64,000 nt of DNA from Fen-1135 sp049521775. GTDB lineage: Bacteria > Desulfobacterota > Syntrophia > Syntrophales > UBA2185. The stretch covers positions 1-64,000 of the forward strand of contig JBEKOL010000015.1 of the NCBI GenBank assembly GCA_049521775.1, written 5' to 3'. Under the pieces are notes generated by a model. It was not told the origin of the DNA, did no database searches, and was given only the letters and a program-made list of their open reading frames with translations. The translations under genes and the position numbers were made by a program. This document shows, piece after piece, positions 7,700-18,596 of the stretch (the first letter of the stretch is position 1; each line of letters begins with the position of its first letter).

Positions 7700-9109
7700 T
7701 TAACGGATCCTGCCCCCGGCAAGCGAAGCAAAAATACCGCTAAAACAGAGCAGACTGAGTATTATTAAGGAAGTGTGCATACTTCCTATGAACGATGGAT
7801 ATTCTTCCGGCGTGATAGGAACATCTCCAATGTGAAGAGCGAAGATCAGCATCACGATTCCCATACTCAACATCTGCCCCGTAATGCGCATCGTGGCCAG
7901 AGTTCCGGATGCGACGCCATAAAACTGCTGCTCTACAGAGCTCATTATGGCATTGGTGTTCGGCGAGGAGAAAAGAGCGAAGCCCAATCCCAGCGTAAAA
8001 AGGACGACCACAATGAAAAGAATGGATGCCTGATTGTTAAGGAGAATCAAAAGCCCCAGGCCGAAGGCCGTGAAGCTCATTCCGATGGAGGCGACGATGC
8101 GTGGCTCAATCCTGTCGGAAAGTCTCCCCGCAAAGGGCGAAAAAATAGCCTGTACGACCGGCTGAGCAACGAGAATCAACCCGGCATGGAGGGGGCCCAA
8201 TCCTTTGATATATTGAAGATAGAGACTGAGGAGAAAGGACACGGCGAAAGTGGCGCTATAATTGATCAATGCCGCCAGATTCGAAAAGACGAAGACTATG
8301 TTATGACGAAACAATGTGATGTCGAGAAGAGGATTCTTTACCTTTCTCTCACGCGCGGTGAAGATAACAATCAGGATGAGGCCAATGACGACAAGATAGA
8401 CTCCAAGAGTTCGTGTCAGCGAAGAAAACCCGTACATTATGGCTGAAAGTGCGGCCATGTAGAGGAAAGCACCTTTAAAGTCGAAACGTTCGTCTCTCGC
8501 TTCGGCCCATTCCGCCCTAATCTTCCACAGCACAAGGATTAAGATCGTTACGCCGAGGGGGACATTGATCAGGAATATGCTGCGCCAGCCGAAATGCTCT
8601 GTAAGAAAACCGCCCAAGAATGGTCCGGCAGAAAGCCCGAGATATACGGAGGCGACATTGATTCCCAGGGCACGGCCTCTCTCGCCCGCAGGAAAGGCAG
8701 ATGTCAGAATGGCAATTGACGGTCCGAAAATCATGGCTCCGCCAATGCCCTGGAACAGCCTGAAAAAAATGAGAGAGTGAGATGACGCGGCAACAGCGCA
8801 GAAAAAGGAGGACAGTGTGTAGACGAGTAATCCGATAGAGAAGACACGCTTCCTTCCCCAGATATCGGCAATCTTCCCGACGGGAACGAGGACTGCGGCC
8901 GCGGCAAGTAGAAAAGAGTAAGCAACCCAGCCAAGGAGAACGGCGCTCATGGAGAATTCTTGGCCAATTGACGGGAGGGCTATATTGATGGAAGATCCCA
9001 TGAAGGGGGTGAGAAAAGATGCTGCCGTCGTAACAAGCAGGGTGACCTTCTTACTCACATCAGTAGCCTTTCCCATGACACGATCCTGAGTCACAAACAC
9101 GTCTTCCAT
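7700..9109 (-). CDS. MFS drug/solute exporter, DHA2 (EmrB/QacA) type
   Basis: 469 residues with many hydrophobic segments, consistent with the 14-helix DHA2 group of proton-driven exporters. Visible motifs are the helix 2-3 loop GKIADIWGRKRVF (motif A), the motif C-like GLSAGPFLGGFLTEHFGWRSIF and the N-terminal NIALPSIGQEF. The substrate cannot be predicted. No adaptor (EmrA-like) gene is adjacent. ATG 9109 has only a distant GGGGG; the in-frame ATG at 9076 is an alternative. A good sigma-70 promoter and a perfect palindrome lie 98-175 bp upstream, suggesting repressor control. Confidence 0.9.
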   Translation of the reverse strand: MEDVFVTQDRVMGKATDVSKKVTLLVTTAASFLTPFMGSSINIALPSIGQEFSMSAVLLGWVAYSFLLAAAAVLVPVGKIADIWGRKRVFSIGLLVYTLSSFFCAVAASSHSLIFFRLFQGIGGAMIFGPSIAILTSAFPAGERGRALGINVASVYLGLSAGPFLGGFLTEHFGWRSIFLINVPLGVTILILVLWKIRAEWAEARDERFDFKGAFLYMAALSAIMYGFSSLTRTLGVYLVVIGLILIVIFTARERKVKNPLLDITLFRHNIVFVFSNLAALINYSATFAVSFLLSLYLQYIKGLGPLHAGLILVAQPVVQAIFSPFAGRLSDRIEPRIVASIGMSFTAFGLGLLILLNNQASILFIVVVLFTLGLGFALFSSPNTNAIMSSVEQQFYGVASGTLATMRITGQMLSMGIVMLIFALHIGDVPITPEEYPSFIGSMHTSLIILSLLCFSGIFASLAGGRIR

Positions 9110-9206
9110 AAGAATTTGAAATTTACCCCCTATTGACTTTCGCCTATCTTACAGGAAAGGCCGTTGGGGCTTGCCGCCATGCTCCGCGCTTCGGTCCGAG
9201 CCGGAA

Positions 9207-9235
9207 ATTATAAAGGACAACTAATCATTTGTAGA
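9207..9235 (-). promoter_or_regulatory. Sigma-70-type promoter of the MFS exporter gene
   Basis: Read on the minus strand, a perfect -10 box TATAAT (9207-9212) is separated by 17 bp from TCTACA (9230-9235), which matches four of six bases of TTGACA. The resulting leader to ATG 9109 is about 90 bases. Confidence 0.5.
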
Positions 9236-9263
9236 AGACTTGTCAATTCCCGTTGAGATGTGG

Positions 9264-9284
9264 AATTGATTGTACGAATCAATT
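9264..9284. promoter_or_regulatory. Palindromic operator candidate upstream of the MFS promoter
   Basis: AATTGATT (9264-9271) and AATCAATT (9277-9284) form a perfect 8-bp dyad with a five-base centre. The size and AT-rich arms resemble MarR/TetR-type operators. It overlaps a second dyad, TCAATTCC/GGAATTGA (9243-9250 with 9262-9269), so the two hairpins are mutually exclusive. No regulator gene is adjacent. Confidence 0.4.
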
Positions 9285-10134
9285 AACAGGATTACTGAAG
9301 TAAACAAACATCTTGAGGATCTATTTCTTAATTTCGATTGAGGAATTCTCATAGTCGCTGTAAATGGATTGCAGATGATATCCGGCAAGTTATATGGAAG
9401 GAAGAGAAAATAGTCTCATGTGGAATACTGCATGGGAATTTGATGACTAAGAACGGCAAGGGACGGGAGAAATTTCTAATAATTGAAAATTCAAATCCAT
9501 GTATCTATGATTTGCCCTTTGCTTTTTATCCGAGGACTATCCGAATGTTTGTAAGTGATAATCTGCCTTTTTGCCAGCGAAGTCTTGCCTGTCTGCAGTT
9601 CTACACAATCGAGAACATCATCAGGAGAAACGGGAGCGAAAGTATGGGAAACATGCTGAAGCAAAGGGAAGGCCCGCTGATATTGCGCAGGAACAAGAAT
9701 GGGTATTTGAGCGTTGGGTGATTTTACGTCCACATTTCACCTTGCAGCATAGGAAATTCAATTTCACTTATCACAACGTTCAAGAACTAGTCAACACCAA
9801 AATAACGTGACCAGCTTGGCCAACATGAAAAAAATGTCAGGTGGCGATGATTTTCTCTATAATTATTAGATGCAGTATCCCTGCTGGAAACTCACCTTCT
9901 CCACGTGCATTATAAGAAAATGAAGATTGTTCGTCAAGAACATTAATGATAGAATAATTGCCGCTGGGTATTCAGGTGCGAAGCGGCCTTTTCGGCTCTC
10001 TGGCAAGCGCAATGATACATGTATGCCTTTGATATTACTCACATTTATGGTCACGATGATTACCGATGGATGCACATGCGATCAGGACTTTCTAACTGTG
10101 AGGCGCGAAAAAGTAATCTATATTTCTGTTACGC
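9285..10134. other. Long gap with no recognisable gene
   Basis: About 850 bp between the MFS operator region and the cupin gene. Several overlapping frames of 60-127 codons exist on both strands (for example 9338-9721 plus and 9491-9733 minus), but none has a convincing ribosome-binding site, a known motif or coding-like composition. It may be decayed DNA. No tRNA-like or repeat structure was seen. Confidence 0.5.
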
Positions 10135-10485
10135 TCACTCGTATTCTTTCGGCACCGCGCAGATCATAACCATGGAATTCTGTTTTGACCTGTTCTTATA
10201 TTGATGTTTTTCGCCAGGCAGTACGAGGGCAAAATCCCCTTTTTCCACCGGACGCTCTTCACCGCTTTCCGTAACAAGAGCGCCTTCACCCTCTATGATA
10301 TAATTTATATGCTCAAAGGGGTGGGTATGATAAGGGCTGTGACCACCGGGCATGATCGTGAATACCCTAAAAGAACAAATAGGTGTGCCGTCTGATTTCG
10401 ATATGGGTACCTGCTTCAGGACATCCTTAGCCCCTTCCATTGCCATCTTCGTCTTTTCCACCTTATCGAGACTTGTAATTTTCAT
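10135..10485 (-). CDS. Small cupin-domain protein
   Basis: 116 residues forming one cupin barrel. Motif 1 is PYHTHPFEHINYIIEGEG (His, His, Glu metal ligands) and motif 2 is LVLPGEKHQYKN (His ligand). This is the metal-binding arrangement of the Cupin_2 family, which includes dioxygenases, isomerases and regulators of sugar or aromatic metabolism. The reaction cannot be told. The start has an excellent ribosome-binding site (GGAGGTGAT). The gene stands alone on the minus strand. Confidence 0.85.
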   Translation of the reverse strand: MKITSLDKVEKTKMAMEGAKDVLKQVPISKSDGTPICSFRVFTIMPGGHSPYHTHPFEHINYIIEGEGALVTESGEERPVEKGDFALVLPGEKHQYKNRSKQNSMVMICAVPKEYE

Positions 10486-10663
10486 GTATCACCTCCGGGA
10501 TAGAATAATAAACATTCGGTCAAAGTTCTGGTTAGTATTTCATATAGACTCTACAGGGGTCAAGTAATTATAAGCTCGTCCGGTTATGTCCCGAGCATTA
10601 GATACGGGAACTGCTGAATCTAGGTCAATCTTCTTGATAGCGGCAAAAAAATCAGTTGCAGGA

Positions 10664-11677
10664 TCACGGCTCGCTCGCAAATCTGAATGCCTGCTCGGTA
10701 AGTTCGTTCGGCATGAGCTCCGTTTTCATCTGTCGAGTAAGTTCCGGCACCCCCAACCATTGCCCCGACGCTGCAATTACAGTTTCAAAAATGCCATCCT
10801 CATTGACGGCAGCGGCGCCGCCGGAAGCCCAGAACAATAGCCTGGATCTGGCATTCCCTCTAACCTTGTCACCTCGCCCGAAGGCAACAACCCTCTCCCC
10901 AACGCGGATATCTCGATAAAGAGTGTAAGAGATGCGAACAGTTACGGCTCCGCTCGCAGAGACCATGAAGCCCGCCCATCCCATCGTTTCATCTAAAAGA
11001 GCCAGAGATGCTATGGGATGGATGATGTTGTTTCTTTGAAAGAGGTAAAAGGTTTCGCTATCCCGCGAGTCGTAGCCGACTGTAGAAACGACTATTTTTC
11101 TCGATGGCTCGTCGCTATCCAAAAAATGGAAGTTCCTCTTGAGACCGGGGTGACTGCGCCCTACGCCGCAGACGAAACAATTCTTGTAATGTGGCAGCGG
11201 CATCAGCTTATTCTCAACATCTGAAATTCTACCCGGGATGTATGATGCAAAAAGGTCTCTCTTGTGAGATACGGCGTCTCTGTATCTGACCGAGGCCGAA
11301 ATATATGGAGGGGAATCCGGCCCTGCGGATATTATACCCACTGCTCCACCTTCTCCCTCTGAGACCTCGGCGATCAGCCTGTCTCCGATCTTCACACTTG
11401 ATCCTCCCATGCGAAAATCTGCTGACAATGGATAAAGAGATCCTGCATTTTGCGGATAGTTGTCAAGCATCATGGCAAGCTCCATGATTGCACCCATACC
11501 AATTCCCCCATGAGGTATCCCGACCCATCCTTCGCTACGCAGGTCCATCTGAAGTCCGGCACGCACGCATTTGCCATCTCTATGAATATCAGAACCTCCG
11601 AAGAGGAATTTCCTGACAAAATTTCGTGCATCCCTATCGCGGGCGGAACAGGAGACTTCCGATGATTGTTGAGACAT
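10664..11677 (-). CDS. Double-hotdog (thioesterase-like) protein
   Basis: 337 residues that read as two hotdog-fold halves. The first has WVGIPHGGIGMGAIMELAM, close to the HGG helix pattern of PaaI/YbgC-type acyl-CoA thioesterases. The second begins near residue 165 with HYKNCFVCGVGRSHPGLK, the N-C-F-V-C-G opening seen in related proteins, and contains a second central helix (HPIASLALLDETMGWAG). Family members act on acyl-CoA thioesters or hydrate enoyl groups; here the substrate is unknown. The gene lies alone, 72 bp from the DUF2231 gene upstream on the same strand. Confidence 0.65.
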   Translation of the reverse strand: MSQQSSEVSCSARDRDARNFVRKFLFGGSDIHRDGKCVRAGLQMDLRSEGWVGIPHGGIGMGAIMELAMMLDNYPQNAGSLYPLSADFRMGGSSVKIGDRLIAEVSEGEGGAVGIISAGPDSPPYISASVRYRDAVSHKRDLFASYIPGRISDVENKLMPLPHYKNCFVCGVGRSHPGLKRNFHFLDSDEPSRKIVVSTVGYDSRDSETFYLFQRNNIIHPIASLALLDETMGWAGFMVSASGAVTVRISYTLYRDIRVGERVVAFGRGDKVRGNARSRLLFWASGGAAAVNEDGIFETVIAASGQWLGVPELTRQMKTELMPNELTEQAFRFASEP

Positions 11678-11749
11678 GATACTTCTAAAAACCTCTACAA
11701 CTCTTTAAGCAAGGCATGGAAAGTATATCCATTTAAACTCCCCGAATTG

Positions 11750-12232
11750 CTACTTGACGAATTCAATAGGTTGCGGACAGGCAGTCCCTCCAGCATTGTA
11801 ATCGTAGACCATGCGTGCCCCATAGTCAGCGCCGACGGACATTACTCCGAGAAGCGCAAATAGCAAGAGAACGAATAATGCCCGGCCCTTTCTCGGAAAT
11901 GGTCTTGCGATTATTGCCCAGATAGCCAGGATAGCACTCACGCATAAAGTCGTAATCATGAAGTCTTGCTGTTTCGAAAACAGGTGTCCACGCACAGATG
12001 GGGCGAGTATTACACCGGGCTCAGCATATATGCCGGTGCCGACTGCTGAGGCAGCGCCCAGTGTGCCCACTATGAGGAGGGAGAATGCCGTGGTTGTCAT
12101 GGTCTCCCTTGAGCTCAATAGCGCCAGCAGATAAAAGAGCGAAGAACCGAAGAGAAAGGCAATCGGAAAATGGACAGCCAGTGGATGTATGTTCTGCAGA
12201 TACTGGATTCCTGGCAAAAGGGTTTGTGTCAT
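11750..12232 (-). CDS. DUF2231 family inner-membrane protein
   Basis: 160 residues with four hydrophobic segments. The N-terminal motif NIHPLAVHFPIAFL and the C-terminal GADYGARMVYDYN are hallmarks of DUF2231. The conserved His residues in the first helix suggest haem or metal binding, but function is not established. A good ribosome-binding site (GAGGAG) precedes the ATG. Confidence 0.8.
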   Translation of the reverse strand: MTQTLLPGIQYLQNIHPLAVHFPIAFLFGSSLFYLLALLSSRETMTTTAFSLLIVGTLGAASAVGTGIYAEPGVILAPSVRGHLFSKQQDFMITTLCVSAILAIWAIIARPFPRKGRALFVLLLFALLGVMSVGADYGARMVYDYNAGGTACPQPIEFVK

Positions 12233-12343
12233 AGCGCTCTCCTCATAGTTCCAGCAGTTAAGAACTGGCTTCCTGCAATGTTCTTCATGTGGTCTCCTTC
12301 TATAACGTGTGCCGTATTTCTTGAGTCAGGGCGCTGCTCTCTC

Positions 12344-14056
12344 TCACGGCGAACTGGAATATTCTCCTTTGGATTCACCCAAATAAAGCTTCACTTTCTC
12401 CCTAATCAGGTCGGGCAGTTTGACGCCCAAGTCCGCCAGACGGGCCTCGTATTTCATGAACGATTTGATGTGCCTAGACGTGGCTGCAAATATCCTGAAA
12501 TATATCTGGAGGCTTCCTTCAATCTCCTTACGGAAGATCATGTCCTTGTTGAGCATATCTTCTAATGGAGCGATTACCCGGTAGTTTATGGGGCGGCATA
12601 TAGATCTGTAAAACACAAAACGCTGGAGTGTTCCACATTCGTAATTTTTCTCCCGGATACTTTCATCAACACGATTCAGATCAACTGTATCAATAATCTG
12701 GTAGTCATATCTGTCCTTGAGTATCTCCGCAACCATCTCCTCGGCATTTTTGAGGAAGCTGCACACCTTGCTCCCACCATGGCATTTGCCGTCGCATTCC
12801 CGGTAATCACCGTCACACCGCAGATAAAGAACGAAGTCTAAATCCGAATCTGAACGCGATATGCCGAAATTTACTGAGCCCAAGACATCCATGGCAATAT
12901 TGGCATGCAGTTTATCTTCGATGAGGGAAGTGGCCTCCTCCAATATGTCTAGCCTTTCCTCCGTTTCCGGGGTTTGAAATTTTCTGTAGAACTTCTTTAT
13001 CTCGTTATACAGTGTTATTTCAGGGATGTGAGAATCTTTAATCTCTTTTTCATCATAGTTCTGCCCCTGCTTCAAGGCGTCGTATCTGTCCTGGTCTATG
13101 ATTATTTCTCTTAATTTACCTTCCTCGATATAATAGTCGGCTACATCGTAAATCCTTCCGTTGGAGTATTTCCTAAAGATGATACCCGTTACCCGCTCAT
13201 GTTCCACTTTGATAGAATAGTAAAATCCTCCTTCCGCGACATTTCCTGATGTGAGGGTCACTTCTCCAAAATTGGAGGGATTAAGGTAAAGGGTTTTCTC
13301 TACAAGATCGACCCCCCATCTCTGATGGATATGGCCAGTCAGGCACATCATTACCCGATTGGCCTCACAGTAGCTACGGAGCGCCAGAGAGCCGATGGGT
13401 CCATCTGAAGTTACCTGATCATGGATTCCATATGCGGGCTGATGGGTCACGATGATGTCCGGCTTTACGGCACTGAAAAATAGGTACATTTCACTGTACT
13501 TGTCATGATACTTTGCATTTCTCTGGTAATGAATCACATACCTTTCAGGGATACCGGGTGTCCAGACGGCGGCTCCGCCGTAACCGCATATTCTCAGATC
13601 ACTCAATTCATACCAGTGCAGATGCAGGTCATGCTCACTCAAAGCCGTAAACCTGAGGTCCATATCATAATTCCCGGGAAGGAAGAAGACCCGCGACCTC
13701 TTTTTCATGGACGCGATGCTCGCCAGTACCTTATACTTTTGCTGCATAACTCTGCGGGCCCTTGCCGTGTACTCCTGGTATTCGGTACCAAGATCCTGTA
13801 CGTCGTCCGAAACATCAGGCTTTTCCAGGAGCTCATCTACAAAATCCTCGATGAACATATCTTCCTTTGACATCTGCCTTCTCAAGCCGTGAAAATATGA
13901 TTGCAGTTCGTGGTATCGTATGGACGCATCCATACTGTAGAAGGGAATGTCTATCAGGTCGCCGGAGATAATATATACGTCGGCGACCGTCTCGTTTAGG
14001 AGATCATTCAGCCTGTCAAAGCCTCCGTGGATATCAGCCAGATAAATGATTCTCAT
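12344..14056 (-). CDS. Calcineurin-like phosphoesterase fused to a nucleotidyltransferase domain
   Basis: 570 residues. Residues 1-270 are a metallophosphoesterase with all usual motifs: DIHGGFD, SGDLID, PGNYD, THQPAYG and TGHIHQRWG, which hold two metals. Near 390-410 is a polymerase-beta-type nucleotidyltransferase signature, GSVNFGISRSDSDLDF, with the paired aspartates that bind metal-NTP. A cysteine-containing insertion (CDGDYRECDGKCHGG) follows directly. A helical C-terminal part of about 110 residues completes the protein. One chain would therefore both add nucleotides to, and cleave phosphoesters from, an unknown target, perhaps RNA, protein or a nucleotide signal. It lies alone between unrelated genes. 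Confidence 0.8.
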   Translation of the reverse strand: MRIIYLADIHGGFDRLNDLLNETVADVYIISGDLIDIPFYSMDASIRYHELQSYFHGLRRQMSKEDMFIEDFVDELLEKPDVSDDVQDLGTEYQEYTARARRVMQQKYKVLASIASMKKRSRVFFLPGNYDMDLRFTALSEHDLHLHWYELSDLRICGYGGAAVWTPGIPERYVIHYQRNAKYHDKYSEMYLFFSAVKPDIIVTHQPAYGIHDQVTSDGPIGSLALRSYCEANRVMMCLTGHIHQRWGVDLVEKTLYLNPSNFGEVTLTSGNVAEGGFYYSIKVEHERVTGIIFRKYSNGRIYDVADYYIEEGKLREIIIDQDRYDALKQGQNYDEKEIKDSHIPEITLYNEIKKFYRKFQTPETEERLDILEEATSLIEDKLHANIAMDVLGSVNFGISRSDSDLDFVLYLRCDGDYRECDGKCHGGSKVCSFLKNAEEMVAEILKDRYDYQIIDTVDLNRVDESIREKNYECGTLQRFVFYRSICRPINYRVIAPLEDMLNKDMIFRKEIEGSLQIYFRIFAATSRHIKSFMKYEARLADLGVKLPDLIREKVKLYLGESKGEYSSSP

Positions 14057-14261
14057 AGATCAATTTTCTTCGCCCTTTTTTCGTAAGATTAAGTGTCTTG
14101 CCATCGGTAATTGGCACAGCCATACAGCTTAATGACCGTGACATGCAACATCTACTTATGTCGCAAGAAAGTGCCGTATATCCCATTTAATGTTGATTCA
14201 TGCCGCTCATAAGAGGTGTGGGATTGTGAATGTTTACAGCAATCGGTTTATTCTGTTGCCA

Positions 14262-14471
14262 CTATGGCTTTTTTTCACGCGCTCTTCTTATGGTTACAGT
14301 TTCGCCGCCGACACCCCAGTTATCAGTCTCCACTTCGTCAATTACGACAACTGTAGTTTGAGGATTCTTGCCTAAAATATCCCTTAGCAGATTAGTTACT
14401 CCGCGGATGATTTCTTCCTTCTGCTCCTTGGTGACTCCGCCTTTAGTCACCTTAACATTTACATAAGGCAT
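14262..14471 (-). CDS. 4-oxalocrotonate tautomerase family protein
   Basis: 69 residues, the typical size of a small tautomerase subunit. After removal of Met the catalytic amino-terminal Pro (MPYVNVKV) is exposed. The rest (TKEQKEEIIRGVTNLL, then VVIDEV and NWGVGGETV) matches the beta-alpha-beta family fold, which works as a hexamer. Substrate unknown; no aromatic-degradation genes are adjacent. A strong ribosome-binding site (GGAGGAG) precedes it. Confidence 0.9.
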   Translation of the reverse strand: MPYVNVKVTKGGVTKEQKEEIIRGVTNLLRDILGKNPQTTVVVIDEVETDNWGVGGETVTIRRAREKKP

Positions 14472-14515
14472 GATGCTCCTCCGTCAAATTCAATTGTATA
14501 ATTATTCTTCATCTA

Positions 14516-14716
14516 TCAGTTGGATTTCTTCTCTGTCCCTGTTCTCTTAATACAAGAGACCTCAGTTGCCTGCACGCTTCCCCTAATTATTTTCTGTTGA
14601 GAAAGCTCATGAATGGGATGTACTATCAGATCGTGATTTCCATAGATATTGGCCACCAGGCATCCTGCAATAATCACGACTGCGGTGCAATAAGACGTAG
14701 ACGAGAGGTCGTTCAC
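14516..14716 (-). CDS. Small possible membrane protein coupled to the upstream gene
   Basis: 66 residues from a GTG that overlaps the stop of the upstream membrane-protein gene (GTGA), a common sign of translational coupling. One hydrophobic stretch (YCTAVVIIAGCLVANIYG) could cross the membrane. No motif is recognised and no Shine-Dalgarno is evident, so this may not be a gene. Confidence 0.3.
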   Translation of the reverse strand: MNDLSSTSYCTAVVIIAGCLVANIYGNHDLIVHPIHELSQQKIIRGSVQATEVSCIKRTGTEKKSN

Positions 14717-15156
14717 TTCGATAAGGCACGCTTCATTGCCGTGCTGTCGATTCCCAGTTCCTTCTCCAATCGCTTGTTTTTCTGGCTTTGATTATATAAC
14801 CAAAATAATGCGACGATGACGATCAGACTTTCGCCGACAAATCGACCCGTCACATATACTAAAATGATGTTGAACAATATCAGGAAACACAGGGACATAA
14901 TTATGTATGTTGAATGTTTTTCCGAGACGAATCTGCTTTGCTGGCTAAGTAAAAGAATCCCGATGAGAATAACAATCGGTGTGTCATAAATGATATTCCC
15001 AGTTGAACCATATGACTTGGTGTTTAATACAAGGTATATGATAAGTACCATGTAAACGATACCTCTCATCCTCATGACCGCTGCCTTCCACTCACCAAAC
15101 CTTTGAGCGTCAACTCCAGGAAAATCGGATGCGACAAGATTCTTAAATTTCTTCAT
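14713..15156 (-). CDS. Hypothetical membrane protein
   Basis: 147 residues, unrecognised. A hydrophilic start (MKKFKNLVASDF) is followed by about four membrane segments and a short basic tail (NQSQKNKRLEKELG). No enzymatic or transport motif is visible. The stop overlaps the next small frame. Confidence 0.65.
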   Translation of the reverse strand: MKKFKNLVASDFPGVDAQRFGEWKAAVMRMRGIVYMVLIIYLVLNTKSYGSTGNIIYDTPIVILIGILLLSQQSRFVSEKHSTYIIMSLCFLILFNIILVYVTGRFVGESLIVIVALFWLYNQSQKNKRLEKELGIDSTAMKRALSK

Positions 15157-15293
15157 CTCAGTCCTCTTCTTGCTGGATAATTCCCATCAAGGATAAATTC
15201 GTTTCTTCGTAACAGGGGCTTCAGATACATAATATGTGGATTGCTTTGCGTAATCTGCATCTTTCCCCGAAATTTATCAAGAGCATAATTCAG

Positions 15294-15899
15294 TCAATGG
15301 CACCTAACGACGGGAAAATATCTATCCACAGCCTCTTCCACTTCCTTGAGCCACGTTGTCCGCTGCTTTCGCGTGCTTGCAACAACAACGCCGAATATCC
15401 TGCGATGGAAATTCTTCACGCCACAGAGGCCGAATATGCAGTTTTTCCAAAGAGTCTCAAGGGGATCGCCGAATACGTCTATCTCCCTTTCTTCAGGTGT
15501 ATTAGACGTATTGAAGACGATAGCAGTATCGGCTCTCAGCAGGCCTTGGGGAATTCCTTCGCCGCCGTCACCTTCCAGAAACTCATAGGCCACTCCGGGC
15601 CTGAATACCCTATCAATCCATCCTTTCATGATTGCCGGCGGCTGTCCCCACCAGTTGGGATGAACTATTACAAATCCTTCCACTGAGGCGGCTTCTGCAC
15701 AATGTGTTTCGACAGCCGGTGTGAGCAAGACGCCTTGAGGGATTTCCTCTTCCGGGAGGACAGGATCAAACCCTTCCTCATAGAGGTCGTGAAAAATTAC
15801 TTCATGCCCATTTCTTCGTAACTTTCGCGCGGCCGTCTCAGCAACAGCCCGATTGAAACTCTTAATATTAGGATGTGCGACAATCACCAACACCTTCAT
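15294..15899 (-). CDS. NAD(P)H quinone oxidoreductase-like flavoprotein
   Basis: 201 residues with a flavodoxin-like fold: KVLVIVAHPNIKSFNRA binds FMN/FAD phosphate, and PNWWGQPPAIMKGWIDRVF is the block typical of the KefF/MdaB/NQO1 family. Such enzymes reduce quinones by two electrons with NAD(P)H. ATG 15899 is chosen over the frame opening at 15956 because the fold begins there and AAAAGGG precedes it. It lies alone; no KefC-type channel is adjacent. Confidence 0.85.
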   Translation of the reverse strand: MKVLVIVAHPNIKSFNRAVAETAARKLRRNGHEVIFHDLYEEGFDPVLPEEEIPQGVLLTPAVETHCAEAASVEGFVIVHPNWWGQPPAIMKGWIDRVFRPGVAYEFLEGDGGEGIPQGLLRADTAIVFNTSNTPEEREIDVFGDPLETLWKNCIFGLCGVKNFHRRIFGVVVASTRKQRTTWLKEVEEAVDRYFPVVRCH

Positions 15900-15981
15900 T
15901 AATCGTAACCCTTTTAAGTTTGAAATAATGCGATTCTTGCAGACCTCCTGCTGCAAGACAGAACCGTGACGGCCATGAGGT

Positions 15982-17667
<1,686 letters not shown>

Positions 17668-17713
17668 GGGCTCGATAATCTCCTTCCATCATCAACGACT
17701 ATTATACCCCTCC

Positions 17714-17732
17714 ACCCATTTTCTAAATGGGT
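17714..17732 (-). terminator. Hairpin after the HAD gene
   Basis: ACCCATTT (17714-17721) and AAATGGGT (17725-17732) form a perfect 8-bp stem with a three-base loop, 17 bp after the stop of the HAD gene and before ettA. No T-run follows on the minus strand, so terminator function is uncertain. Confidence 0.35.
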
Positions 17733-17748
17733 CGGCTAAAAGTTATTA

Positions 17749-18585
17749 CTATCCATCATCGGATCTAGCAAGATAATGGTCAATTATAGCTGATGTTTCT
17801 GCTATGAGATCAGAATAAGCCTTTTCATTCTTATTGTCTTCTATGATGAACGGAATTGCTTGCACTTCGGCAGAAAAAACCTCCTGCAATAATCTTATTA
17901 TATCGCGTTTCCTCTGTTCAACTCTTTCCGGTGCGCTGTAGCTGTCATCTTTTTGTTCGTTACATCCGAAATCATCGATAAGCAAAACGTGCGTGACTCC
18001 GCCCATATAGAGATCTTGTTTCAGAATTTCCCAGAACCGTAAATTGTCCTTATGGAAACCGATGTCCGCGGAATTCGCCACTATGACTGATGTACTGCCG
18101 GGAGCGCCCATGGCTGCTTTTGCCGACACCGCCTGGATATGCAACTCTTCAAAAAATTGCAAGATGTAACCCGTTGCTTCGGCATAATGATCTGTAGCAA
18201 TGATCGCTCTGACGGAAGGATACCTATTTAACTTATTCAATACGGGCTGCCAGCGGCCATTGATCCGGGAATGGCTTAGATAGCTGTCTACAAATAAAGA
18301 TGCCGCGTCAGAAATCTTCACGCAGGTGACAACTGACATATTCTGATCGAGAATAGCGCTTATCCTATCCTCCATAACTTTCTTATATCCCACTTGCGTC
18401 GTGCTTCCTGCCGCCCAGGTGGGATTGACGATCTGTTCCCAGAATATTGTGGGGCTCGTGACGCCTAGGTCCATCAAACCGCTTTCTTTGAGTTGTTTCA
18501 TCAAATAATCGGGCCGGCCGAATAGCGTCGATTCCGAACTGATAGTTCCCGAGTAGTCGAAAATGATCAGCTTTCTTGGAAGCAT
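17749..18585 (-). CDS. HAD-like protein, third gene of the thiM-thiE operon
   Basis: 278 residues. Motif I is FDYSGTIS near residues 9-16; it keeps the nucleophile Asp but has Ser where most phosphatases have the second Asp. A later acidic motif (LLIDDFGCNE) fits HAD motif IV. A helical cap lies between. Loss of the second Asp also occurs in phosphonatases and P-type ATPases, so ordinary phosphatase activity is not assured. It starts 11 bp after thiE and shares its transcript, which suggests a part in thiamine phosphate metabolism; this is inference. Confidence 0.7.
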   Translation of the reverse strand: MLPRKLIIFDYSGTISSESTLFGRPDYLMKQLKESGLMDLGVTSPTIFWEQIVNPTWAAGSTTQVGYKKVMEDRISAILDQNMSVVTCVKISDAASLFVDSYLSHSRINGRWQPVLNKLNRYPSVRAIIATDHYAEATGYILQFFEELHIQAVSAKAAMGAPGSTSVIVANSADIGFHKDNLRFWEILKQDLYMGGVTHVLLIDDFGCNEQKDDSYSAPERVEQRKRDIIRLLQEVFSAEVQAIPFIIEDNKNEKAYSDLIAETSAIIDHYLARSDDG

Positions 18586-18596
18586 TTAAATGTCCC

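Noticed and set aside
7775..8446. 223-codon plus-strand frame inside the MFS exporter gene
   Set aside because: Composition is hydrophilic and without motifs; the minus-strand frame is clearly a membrane transporter.
9338..9721. 127-codon frame in the 1-kb gap
   Set aside because: No start signal, no family, and competing frames of similar length on both strands.
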